Under the pieces are notes generated by a model. The model worked only from the letters and a program-made list of their open reading frames with translations. It was not told the DNA's origin and made no database searches. The position numbers and the translations under genes are program-made. Below, in pieces: positions 25,477 to 33,116 of a stretch of DNA of 35,513 bases. The DNA is from Planctomycetota bacterium (GTDB lineage: Bacteria; Planctomycetota; UBA1135; JADKAF01), in assembly GCA_016793245.1 (NCBI GenBank), contig JAEUHW010000063.1:1-35513 (forward strand). Reading direction: 5' to 3'. The stretch's first letter is position 1; each line of letters starts with the position of its first letter.

Positions 25477-26715
25477 GTGATACCTGCCCCGTTCGCTGTT
25501 GCTCTCGCGCTCGGCGCTCTCGCCCCGGTATCGATCGCGCAGTCCGGTTGGTCCACGCCGGTGCTCGAGCCCACGCTCAACACCTCCGCCAGCGATACTG
25601 GCCCCGACCTCTCCTACGATGGCCTGACGCTGCATCTCGCGTCGTTCTCGAGCGGGAACTGGGAGATCTACGAGGCGACGCGCGCTTCGCGCACCGCGCC
25701 CTTCGGCGCGCCGGTGTTGGTGAGCGCGCTCTCCGATCCCTCGACCGACAGCGGAGCTTTCCTCTCTGCGGACGGCTTGCAGCTCTGGTTCGATTCGCTG
25801 CGCCCCGGCGGCTTCGGCGGCTTCGACCTCTGGGTGGCGACGCGTCCGAACACGGCGGCGCCGTGGGGCGCGCCCACGCAGGATCCCGTGCTGAGCTCGA
25901 CCGGTTCCGATGCGAGCCTGTCGATGACCGCGGACGGTCTCGAGGCGTACTTCCTCACCACGGGCCACGGCGCGCCCAACGCGCCGAACAACTCGATCTT
26001 CCGCGCGACGCGCACGAGCACCGCGCTGCCGTTCAACGCTCCGGCGGTCGTGCCCGAGGTGCTCACCACGAGCTCGCATCGCGACGTCGAGATCAGCGAC
26101 GACGGGCTCGCCTTGATCTACACCGTCTCCGATCCTGCGACGCGGCGCTTGCGCGTCATGCGCGCGACGCGCCTCTCGCGTTCGCTGCCCTTCGATCCGC
26201 CGCAGCCGATGGTGGAGTTCGATACGACCGGCACGCTCTCGGGCGTCTTCAGCGCGACGACCTCGAGCGATGGCACCGAGATGTTCCTCGCCGCGGGCTT
26301 CGCGGTCGCCGCGGGGAGCCAGGAGATCTTGAGCTCACGCTTCACCGGTCTCGCTGCGAGCGGCATCGCCTCGACCAGCGGAGCGATGAACCTGACGGTC
26401 CGCGATCCGCTCGGCGCGAACAAGGTCTACGCGCTCGCGCTCTCGCTCGGCAACACCGGCTTCCCCTTCGGCTCGCGCACCGTGCCGATCGACCTCGACA
26501 CGACCTTCGTCTACACCTTCGGCGTGAGCATCCCCGGTGTCACTGCGAACTTCGCCGGCTTCCTCGACGCGCAAGGCGAAGCGGTCGCGACGCTGCAGAA
26601 CCCGGCCCCGCTCTATATCGGCACGGTGGTCTACGCCTGCGGTTTCGTGATCGATCCGCTGGCGGAGCTCGGTGTGCAGACGATCACGAACGCGGTCGCC
26701 GTGCGCTTGCACTGA
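25477..26715 (+). CDS. Secreted PD40 (TolB-like) beta-propeller protein
   Basis: 412 residues from a GTG at 25477, chosen because GGAGG sits six bases upstream and a signal peptide follows (PFAVALALGALAPVSIAQ). The frame is open for kilobases upstream, but that part is antisense to the genes there. Residues about 40-290 contain at least four PD40-type repeats: LSYDGLTLHLASFSSGNWEI, LSADGLQLWFDSLRPGG, MTADGLEAYFLT and ISDDGLALIYTVSD, each followed by ATR. Residues about 295-412 form a beta-rich domain like those ending other planctomycete exported proteins. A binding or structural role outside the cytoplasm is likely; partner unknown. Confidence 0.85.
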   Translation: MIPAPFAVALALGALAPVSIAQSGWSTPVLEPTLNTSASDTGPDLSYDGLTLHLASFSSGNWEIYEATRASRTAPFGAPVLVSALSDPSTDSGAFLSADGLQLWFDSLRPGGFGGFDLWVATRPNTAAPWGAPTQDPVLSSTGSDASLSMTADGLEAYFLTTGHGAPNAPNNSIFRATRTSTALPFNAPAVVPEVLTTSSHRDVEISDDGLALIYTVSDPATRRLRVMRATRLSRSLPFDPPQPMVEFDTTGTLSGVFSATTSSDGTEMFLAAGFAVAAGSQEILSSRFTGLAASGIASTSGAMNLTVRDPLGANKVYALALSLGNTGFPFGSRTVPIDLDTTFVYTFGVSIPGVTANFAGFLDAQGEAVATLQNPAPLYIGTVVYACGFVIDPLAELGVQTITNAVAVRLH

Positions 26716-26887
26716 GCTCGCGTTCGCGCTCTGGGCAGCGGGAGAGGGCGCGCGAACGAGCGCGATCCGCACGCGCGGACCTCGGTGCAGCGGCGCTGGG
26801 GCTTTTTACCTGCGCTTGCAGAAGCCGCGGCTCTCGATGGCACGATCGGCGGCCCTCTCTCCATCGCCTCCCTCGGTGGGTGGAACC

Positions 26888-27700
26888 ATGCTGCCCTTGC
26901 TCGCTCTCGCGCTGACCATCGCTCCGTCGCTCGCGATCCCGCAGGAACCCGCTCCCGCGCGCCGCGAGCCGGCGACCGCCGGCGAACGCCTACACGCCCT
27001 GCTTCGCCGGTCCCGGAGCGACTGGTCCGCAGCGCTCGAGCTCGTGCGTGCGGACTTCCAACGCGCGCCACGCGCGACGCTCGAAGCGCTGATCGCCGCG
27101 CTCGACGACGGCACCGCCGTCAGCGGCTACGCCGTGGAGAGCACCATCTATTCCGTGCGCGGCAACGCGCTCGAGCTCCTGGAAGACTTCACCGATCTGC
27201 GTCTCGATCACGTCGGCCGCGAGTGGATCGGCTTCCGCGTCCACGATCACCGGGGGATGGCGCCCGAGCTCGAGGCCGTGAAGCCGCCGTGGGTCGCGTG
27301 GTTGCGCAGTCGCGCGGACCTGCCTGAAGCGCAGTGGTTCCACGGCCTCTCGGCGCGCGAGCTGCACGCGCTGCAGAGCGTGCTCCGCACGCCCGCGGCG
27401 CAATGGACCGACGAGTTGCTCGCGCCGGCGGTCGGCCTCGGCTCGCGCGCCTATCCGCGGCTCCTGCACTACCTGATCGACGAGGAGTGGGCCGTCGCCG
27501 GCGAGCGCATGGCCGACCAGGCGAATCGACTCCTCGCGCGCTGCGTCGGCGGTGAGCCCGAAGCGCTCGAGCGCTATGACCTCCTCTCTCTCGACCCGGC
27601 CGATCCGCTGCGGAAGTACGGCACGGCCTTGGTGCGCAATCGGCTCGCGATGCAGAGGGCGCAGGAGCGATGGGCGGTGCGCCTGCTGAAGCAGCATTGA
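26888..27700 (+). CDS. Secreted protein of unknown function
   Basis: 270 residues from the ATG at 26888, taken as the start because it opens a signal peptide (MLPLLALALTIAPSLAIPQ) and follows GGTGG. The mature part is mostly helical and charged, with no motif I recognise. The segment YAVESTIYSVRGNALELLED and the later ARCVGGEPEALERYDLLSLD look well formed rather than random. It has no cysteine cluster, repeats or catalytic signature. It stands 172 bp after the PD40 gene and 155 bp before the transporter, so it may be transcribed alone. The 155 bp after it contain only a short CCCCGC-A-GCGGGG hairpin. Confidence 0.65.
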   Translation: MLPLLALALTIAPSLAIPQEPAPARREPATAGERLHALLRRSRSDWSAALELVRADFQRAPRATLEALIAALDDGTAVSGYAVESTIYSVRGNALELLEDFTDLRLDHVGREWIGFRVHDHRGMAPELEAVKPPWVAWLRSRADLPEAQWFHGLSARELHALQSVLRTPAAQWTDELLAPAVGLGSRAYPRLLHYLIDEEWAVAGERMADQANRLLARCVGGEPEALERYDLLSLDPADPLRKYGTALVRNRLAMQRAQERWAVRLLKQH

Positions 27701-27855
27701 GCGACTCTCGTTTGAAGTCTGCTTTCTTGCGCGCGTGAGAAACCGATCCCGAAAGGAGTTGGTCCACAGCCCCGCAGCGGGGAGCATGGCCAGCGAACCC
27801 CGGCTACGGCGGTTGTCCCCTGTCGGCGTAGCTCCTACCCGACCCGAGGACCGCC

Positions 27856-29463
27856 ATGCTCGAGAGCTCGTCTCGCTCGACCCCTGGGTCGATTCCCGCC
27901 CGCGCCGCGGCACCCGCGATGGATGACGGGCTCCGCTTCACGGGCCGCTTCGCGGGAGGGCTCGTGGGCGATCTCCGCCGACGCCTGCCGCACTACGGCG
28001 ACGACTTCAAGCGGGGCCTCCACCCGAAGGTTCTCGCGTCGACGATCTTCCTCTTCTTCGCCTGCCTCGCGAACGCGATCGCCTTCGGCGGCCTGACGGG
28101 GCTCGTCACCGGCGGATCGATCGGCACGGTGGAGATGATCGTGGCGACGGCCGCGGGGGGCATCGTCTTCGCGCTGCTGTCGGGCCAGCCGCTGACCTTG
28201 CTCGGCGGCACCGGTCCGATCGTCGTGTTCACGGGGCTGCTCTACACCTCGTGTCGCCAGCTCGAGCTGCCCTTCCTGCCGGTCTACGCGTGGACGGGGA
28301 TCTGGTCCGGCGTGTTGCTGGTCGTGCTGGCGCTCACCGACGCCAGCGCCTGGATGCGGCATTTCACGCGCTTCACGGACGAGATCTTCGCCTCGCTGAT
28401 CGCGGTGATCTTCATCGTGGAGGCCGTGCGCTCGCTCGCGGCGCCGTTCCTCGAGTCGTCGCGCCCCGACACGGCGCTGCTGACGTTGATCCTGGGCCTC
28501 GGGACCTTCGCCTTGTCACGCGGGATGCGCTCCTTCCAGCGCAGCCGCTACCTCTGGAAGCCGATCCGGGACTTCATCAGCGACTTCGGCCCCGCGATCG
28601 CGATCGCGCTCATGACCACGTTCGCCGTGTTCGAGTCGGCGGTGCCGATGCCGGCCTCCAAGATCCCCGAGCAAGTGGAGACCACGACGGGGCGCCCGTG
28701 GCTGGTCGATCTCTGGGAGCTCCCGACCTGGGCGATCCTGGCCTCGATCGGACCGGCGCTGATGGCGACGATCCTGCTCTTCCTCGATCAGAACATCACG
28801 ACCCGCCTCGTGAACGCGCGCGGCAATCGACTGCGCAAGGGGGCGGGCTTCCACCTGGATCTGCTCGTCGTGGGCGCGATCACGATCGCGGTCAGCTTCG
28901 CGGCGCTGCCGTGGATCGTCGCGGCGACCGTCCACTCGCTGAACCACGTGAAGAGCCTGGCGACGATGCGAGCGGTGGACGAGCGCGGCGAGAAGCACGA
29001 GACGATCGAGAGCGTGCGGGAGAACCGCGTCTCGCCGCTCATGATCCACGTGCTCATCGCCTGCAGCGTGCTGATCCTGCCCCTGATCAAGCTGATCCCG
29101 ATGGCCGTGCTCTTCGGGCTCTTCCTCTTCATGGGCTTCACCACCCTCGGCGGGAACCAGTTCTTCGATCGCGTGACGCTCTGGGTCACCGATCCCAAGC
29201 TCTATCCCCGCAGCCACTACACGCGCATCGTCTCGCACCTGCGCATCCACCTCTACACGATCATCCAGGCGGTGGCCCTGGCGGCGCTCTGGGTGCTGAA
29301 GGCGAGCTCGATCGGGATCCTCTTCCCGGTCCTGATCGCGCTGCTCGTGCCCCTGCGTCTGCTGCTCGGACGCTGGTTCACCGCGGAGGAGCTGGCCGCG
29401 CTGGATGCGGAGGAAGTGGCCGAGGAGTTCGAGGGCGAGCTGCTCGCGGACGCGCGCGGCTGA
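27856..29463 (+). CDS. SLC4-type (HCO3_cotransp family) anion transporter
   Basis: 535 residues. The ATG at 27856 has GAGG six bases upstream. It matches the membrane domain of the SLC4/band 3/BOR1 bicarbonate-borate family: the entry motif RRLPHYGDDFKRGLHPKVL, then LFFACLANAIAFGGLTG, LSGQPLTLLGGTGPIVVFTG, RFTDEIFASLIAVIFIVEA, ILLFLDQNITTRLVN and LPWIVAATVHSLNHVKSLA. About 10-14 membrane helices are expected. It lacks the N-terminal cytoplasmic domain of animal SLC4 proteins, as in other bacterial members. Likely cargo is bicarbonate, borate or another anion; the direction and coupling ion are not readable. It stands alone between unrelated genes. A hairpin follows its stop. Confidence 0.92.
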   Translation: MLESSSRSTPGSIPARAAAPAMDDGLRFTGRFAGGLVGDLRRRLPHYGDDFKRGLHPKVLASTIFLFFACLANAIAFGGLTGLVTGGSIGTVEMIVATAAGGIVFALLSGQPLTLLGGTGPIVVFTGLLYTSCRQLELPFLPVYAWTGIWSGVLLVVLALTDASAWMRHFTRFTDEIFASLIAVIFIVEAVRSLAAPFLESSRPDTALLTLILGLGTFALSRGMRSFQRSRYLWKPIRDFISDFGPAIAIALMTTFAVFESAVPMPASKIPEQVETTTGRPWLVDLWELPTWAILASIGPALMATILLFLDQNITTRLVNARGNRLRKGAGFHLDLLVVGAITIAVSFAALPWIVAATVHSLNHVKSLATMRAVDERGEKHETIESVRENRVSPLMIHVLIACSVLILPLIKLIPMAVLFGLFLFMGFTTLGGNQFFDRVTLWVTDPKLYPRSHYTRIVSHLRIHLYTIIQAVALAALWVLKASSIGILFPVLIALLVPLRLLLGRWFTAEELAALDAEEVAEEFEGELLADARG

Positions 29464-29524
29464 GTCCCCTGCGCGGAAGCTCGCGCCGAGGAGCGCGCCG
29501 ACCTATGCTCGGGGCGACGGAACG

Positions 29525-29549
29525 AGCGGGGCTGCGCCCCAGCCCCGCT
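29525..29549 (+). terminator. Hairpin after the anion transporter gene
   Basis: AGCGGGGCTG pairs with CAGCCCCGCT around a 5-base loop, a perfect 10-bp GC-rich stem 62 bp after the stop. No T run follows, so termination is probable but not certain. Confidence 0.55.
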
Positions 29550-29558
29550 AGCATGTTG

Positions 29559-29610
29559 GCTGGTTCGACGGCTGACGGCGTCGGCGTATGAGCTGGTTCA
29601 ACGGCTGACG
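29559..29610 (+). repeat. Two 19-bp direct repeats, 33-bp period
   Basis: GCTGGTTCGACGGCTGACG at 29559-29577 and GCTGGTTCAACGGCTGACG at 29592-29610 differ at one base. They lie between the transporter hairpin and the radical SAM leader. They could be regulator sites or the remains of a dispersed repeat. Confidence 0.6.
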
Positions 29611-29622
29611 CCATTGAGACCG

Positions 29623-29679
29623 GAGTCCTTGGGCGGGAAACTGGACTCAGGTACCACGACTTCCTCGGCCCAAGGACTC
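29623..29679 (+). promoter_or_regulatory. Leader with mutually exclusive hairpins before the radical SAM gene
   Basis: GAGTCCTTGGGC (29623-29634) pairs perfectly with GCCCAAGGACTC (29668-29679), 12 bp with a 33-base loop, ending 13 bases before the start codon. Its first six bases can instead pair with GGACTC at 29643-29648. The two structures exclude each other, as in attenuators or riboswitches. No known riboswitch class is recognised. Confidence 0.5.
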
Positions 29680-29692
29680 TAGCCCGAGCGTC

Positions 29693-30817
29693 ATGCCCAC
29701 TCCCGACTCCGACCCCCGCGCGAGCTGGACCAAGACCGATCGCGAGATCGAGAACTACAACCGCCTCGCCGCGCACCTCGCGCGCGGCGAGACGCACTGG
29801 GGCGTGCGGCCGTTCCACTTGGAGTTCGCGCTGCACGAGCGCTGCAACCTGCGCTGCCCGAGCTGCCCGCAGTCGCTCGGGCCCGAGCATGTGGACGGGG
29901 TCGATCCGCGCGACCTCGATCGCGCGCGGGCCGGGAAGATCCTCGACGAGATCCTGCCGGTCGCGAGCTTGCTGACCCCGTCGGCGGGCTCGGAGCCGTT
30001 GCTCGGCGACTTCGAGTTCCTCGTGGCGAAGTGCCGGGAGCACGGCACGCTCCTGAACCTCATCACCAACGGCACTCTGCTCACCGAGGAGCGGCTCGCG
30101 CTCTGCGTGGACCAGATCTCGCGCCTGCAGATCTCGATCGACTCGCACCGTCCCGAGGTCTTCGCGGAGCTGCGGCGCCCGGCGAAGCTGGAGCGCGTCG
30201 CAGCGAACGCACGGCTCGCGGCACAGCAGTGCGCGCTCCGCAACGTGCCCTGCTGGTTCACGCTCGTGCTCTCGCGGAGGAACCAGGACGAGCTCGCCGA
30301 CTACGTGGCGTGGGCCGCGGAGATGGGGGCGAGCCGCGTGCACGTGCTGGAGCTCCTGCCGCTCACACCTGCGTACGAAGCGCTGCGCGTGCCCTTCGAC
30401 GAGCGCCTGCGCGAGAAGCTCGCCGCGGCCGTAGAGGTGGCGCGCGTGCATGCGATCGACCTCTCGTTCGAGCTGCCGGGCGATCTGCAGGCGCTGCACC
30501 GCTTCGGCGCGCCGCGCCTGCGCCTCGTGGGCAGCGACGTGCTGCGGCTCTTCCACGACCATCTCTTCCTCGCGCACCCCAAGTTCTGCTCGCAGGCGGC
30601 GAGCTATCTCCGCGTCGATCCCGCGGGGAACGTGTATCCGTGCTGCCGCAGCGGCAAGGCGCTCTGGATGGGGAACCTGCTCCAGCAGAGCTTCGAAGAG
30701 ATCTGGAACGGAGAGGGCTTCCGCGCGCTGCGAGCGGAGCTCTTCGCCGATCGACCGAACCCGACCTGCGCGCCCTGTCCGGTGCGCACGAGCTACGCCC
30801 GCGGAGGTGCGCGATGA
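29693..30817 (+). CDS. Radical SAM protein with SPASM-like C-terminal domain
   Basis: 374 residues. The radical SAM cluster site is CNLRCPSC (Cys51, Cys55, Cys58), the CxxxCxxC motif that binds the 4Fe-4S cluster used to split S-adenosylmethionine. The barrel continues with LLNLITNGTLLTEERL and LQISIDSHRPEVFAELRRP. A SPASM-type domain near the C-terminus holds further cysteines (KFCSQ, VYPCCRSG, CAPCP), giving auxiliary cluster ligands, and the typical phrase GNLLQQSFEEIWNG. SPASM enzymes often modify peptides, but no precursor-peptide gene is seen nearby, so the substrate is open. The stop overlaps the start of the CorA/ZntB-like gene as ATGA, implying coupled translation. A structured leader precedes the start; no clear Shine-Dalgarno is seen. 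Confidence 0.92.
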   Translation: MPTPDSDPRASWTKTDREIENYNRLAAHLARGETHWGVRPFHLEFALHERCNLRCPSCPQSLGPEHVDGVDPRDLDRARAGKILDEILPVASLLTPSAGSEPLLGDFEFLVAKCREHGTLLNLITNGTLLTEERLALCVDQISRLQISIDSHRPEVFAELRRPAKLERVAANARLAAQQCALRNVPCWFTLVLSRRNQDELADYVAWAAEMGASRVHVLELLPLTPAYEALRVPFDERLREKLAAAVEVARVHAIDLSFELPGDLQALHRFGAPRLRLVGSDVLRLFHDHLFLAHPKFCSQAASYLRVDPAGNVYPCCRSGKALWMGNLLQQSFEEIWNGEGFRALRAELFADRPNPTCAPCPVRTSYARGGAR

Positions 30818-31797
30818 AGGAAGAAGCGAAGGACCCGCTGCTGATCGTTCTCGCACTCGACGGGAAGGGCGGCGGACGGCCGCTGCGCGGACCGGAGGTG
30901 CAGTTCCGTGCACGCGAGGACGGCGGAACGACTTGGATCCACCTCGATGTCGATCATCCGGAGGCGGCGAAGCTGCTCGCGGAGAAGAGCGCGCTCCCCG
31001 AGGACCTGCGCGAAGCGCTCCTCGCGTCGGAGACGCGGCCGCGTGCGCATCACGAGGGGCAAGGGCTCTTCCTCATCGTGCGCGGGATCAACCTGAACCC
31101 CGGCGAAGAACCCGACGACATGGTTTCCTTGCGCCTCTGGCTCGAGCCGGGGCTCGTGATCAGCGCGCGCCGTCAGCGCATCGTCGCGACGCGCGACGTC
31201 GAGGCGCTGCTCGCGAAGGGGAAGGGCCCGCGGAACGTGGGCGAGTTCCTCGTCGCGATCCTGGAGATCCTGATCCGGCGCATCGGCGAGCTCGTGAACC
31301 TGCTGGAGGAGAAGGGCGACGACGTGCAGGAGCGAGTGCTCGCGGGCGGAGGTGCGGAGCTGCGCACCCCGCTCTCCTCGGTGCGTCGCCAGGTGGTGAC
31401 GCTGCGGCGCCACATGGCCCCGCAGCGCGAGAGCCTGGTGGCGCTGCTCCGCCAACCGCCGCCCTGGCTCGCCGAGGCGCAGCGCGACGACCTCGCCGCC
31501 GTGGTCGAGCTGCACACGCGCTACGTCGAGGATCTGCAAGCGCTGCACGATCGCCTGATCGTCACGCAGGAAGAGCTGGGCTCGCATCAAGCCGAGACGC
31601 TGAATCGGCGCCTCTACGTGCTCTCGCTGGTGACGGCGCTCTTCCTGCCGCTCACGTTCCTCACCGGTCTGCTCGGCATCAACGTCGGTGGCATCCCCTG
31701 GGCCGAGGATCCGCAGGGCTTCTTCCTCGTGACGGGCGTGCTCGGGGCGCTCTGCGTCGCGGTGCTCGGCACGCTGAAGGCGCTGCGCTGGTTCTGA
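30814..31797 (+). CDS. CorA/ZntB-family divalent cation transporter
   Basis: 327 residues. A cytoplasmic, mostly helical N-terminal domain of about 260 residues (ALLASETRPRAHHEGQGLFL, RNVGEFLVAILEILIRRIGE) leads to two C-terminal membrane helices. Between them is the pore signature GINVGGIPW (288-296). CorA magnesium channels usually read GMN; GIN with GGIPW is characteristic of ZntB-type members, so zinc or another divalent metal is the better guess. Like its family it should work as a homopentamer. The start codon overlaps the radical SAM stop. The pairing is unusual, and metal supply to an Fe-S enzyme is only a speculation. The gene converges on the acyltransferase gene with 15 bp between the stops. 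Confidence 0.93.
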   Translation: MKEEAKDPLLIVLALDGKGGGRPLRGPEVQFRAREDGGTTWIHLDVDHPEAAKLLAEKSALPEDLREALLASETRPRAHHEGQGLFLIVRGINLNPGEEPDDMVSLRLWLEPGLVISARRQRIVATRDVEALLAKGKGPRNVGEFLVAILEILIRRIGELVNLLEEKGDDVQERVLAGGGAELRTPLSSVRRQVVTLRRHMAPQRESLVALLRQPPPWLAEAQRDDLAAVVELHTRYVEDLQALHDRLIVTQEELGSHQAETLNRRLYVLSLVTALFLPLTFLTGLLGINVGGIPWAEDPQGFFLVTGVLGALCVAVLGTLKALRWF

Positions 31798-31812
31798 GCG
31801 CCGCCGCGATTC

Positions 31813-32904
31813 TCACACCCGCTGCGCGTCGCGTGCTCGCGGCTCGTCATCGCTCGCCGGCTGCGGCAGCTTCGCGAAGCCCAGGCGCTTCTTCTCGCGC
31901 CGCTGAAGCAGGCGCTCCTCGGTGGTCTTCCAGCGCGCGTGGATCCACACCCAGTGGTCGGGTGTCGCGCGGATCGCGTTCTCGAAGGTCTGGCTCCACG
32001 CCTCCGTGATGCGGCGGATCTCCTCTTCGCGCGGCGCTCTGCGGTCGGGGAAGATCGGCTCGCCGAGGCTCAGGCGATACGCGCTGCCGTTCCAGGTGAG
32101 GAACGCGGGCGCGATGGGCGCGCCGGAGACGATGCTGAGATTCGCGGGGCCGGTCGTGGTCCACGCGTCGCGCCCGAGGAAGCGCACGAAGATGCCCTGC
32201 ATGCGGATCAGGTCCGCGTCGGGCAGGATGCCGACCAGGCCGCCTTCGGAGAGGAAGCGCAGGAGCTTCCGCGGCGATTCCTCTTGGTAGATCGTCGCCA
32301 CGTCGAAGCGCGCACGCATCTCGATCAGCGCGGTATCGACCCACGGGTTCAAGATGCGCTTCGCGATGACGCTGACGCGCGCGCCGAGCACACGCGAGAA
32401 CCACGCGGGCATGAGCTCGTAGTTCCCGAAGTGGGGCGTCACGACGATGACGCCTTTCCCGAGCTGACGCAGCGCGGCGATGCGCTCGATGAAGTCCGGC
32501 TCGGGGGTCACCATGCGCTCCACATAGCGCGCATCGGAGCGGCGGAGCTGCGCGATCTCGCGCAGGACCCGCGCCTGGTGGGAGAACATCGATCGCTGGA
32601 TCTTGCGCCGCGCCGGTTCCTCGAGCTCCGCTCCGAAGACCTGCTCGAGCTGCTGAGACGCCGTGCGGCGCAATTGGGGTGGGGCGCAACGCGCGAGGAG
32701 GCGCGCGAAGGGGCCGCACCAGAACCAGAGCGGCGAGATACGGGCCAACCAGAGCCCCAGGAACACGAGGCGCGCATGGACCCAGCGCAGGCGGCGGCGC
32801 AACGTCGCGCGCGGCGGCGGGCGCTTCTGCGGCGCGGCACGGGGCGGCTGCGGAGGAGGTCCAAGCTCGGGTTCCGTGGCGAGTGAGGTGCTCTCGGCGG
32901 ACAT
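31813..32904 (-). CDS. HtrB/LpxL-like lipid A biosynthesis acyltransferase
   Basis: 363 residues from the ATG at 32904; a TTG 24 bp upstream is in frame, but no good ribosome site supports either. A Pro-rich N-terminal stretch (about 12-33) precedes a membrane-anchor region (about 45-65). The catalytic H-x4-E motif of late acyltransferases is HFGNYE (His158 to Glu163) within VVTPHFGNYELMP, followed by GLVGILPDADLIRMQGIFVR and a C-terminal WVWIHARWKT, the usual end of this family. It should transfer an acyl chain from acyl-ACP onto a lipid A-type precursor at the inner membrane, though some members acylate other lipids. No lpx or other envelope-lipid genes lie beside it. It diverges from the second HEAT-protein gene. 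Confidence 0.92.
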   Translation of the reverse strand: MSAESTSLATEPELGPPPQPPRAAPQKRPPPRATLRRRLRWVHARLVFLGLWLARISPLWFWCGPFARLLARCAPPQLRRTASQQLEQVFGAELEEPARRKIQRSMFSHQARVLREIAQLRRSDARYVERMVTPEPDFIERIAALRQLGKGVIVVTPHFGNYELMPAWFSRVLGARVSVIAKRILNPWVDTALIEMRARFDVATIYQEESPRKLLRFLSEGGLVGILPDADLIRMQGIFVRFLGRDAWTTTGPANLSIVSGAPIAPAFLTWNGSAYRLSLGEPIFPDRRAPREEEIRRITEAWSQTFENAIRATPDHWVWIHARWKTTEERLLQRREKKRLGFAKLPQPASDDEPRARDAQRV

Positions 32905-32987
32905 CGAGACCGGACGGGTAGGGGGCAACGAGCACAGGACGGGGGAGACTCCTAGGATCCTGGCTCGCGGAACTCTCTACAACCGCC

Positions 32988-33004
32988 GACCCGAATCTCG
33001 GGTC
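32988..33004. promoter_or_regulatory. Short palindrome in a divergent promoter region
   Basis: GACCCGA and TCGGGTC around ATC, 7-bp arms. It lies between the acyltransferase and HEAT genes, 84 bp and 113 bp from the two starts. Possible operator; weak evidence. Confidence 0.3.
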
Positions 33005-33116
33005 AGGGTGTAGTCGCCGTGCTCGCGCGCGCTACCTTGACCAACGACCTATCTCGTCCCGCTCCGGTGCCGCCATGCAAGCGAACACCGAACCTAGATC
33101 TGCGCGCAGGAATCCC

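Noticed and set aside
27769..27781. Hairpin CCCCGC-A-GCGGGG as a riboswitch part
   Set aside because: Too short and with a one-base loop; no other conserved riboswitch feature around it.
30450..32009. 519-residue plus-strand frame across three genes
   Set aside because: Overlaps radical SAM, CorA/ZntB-like and acyltransferase genes in other frames; Arg/Ala-rich composition of a GC-rich shadow.
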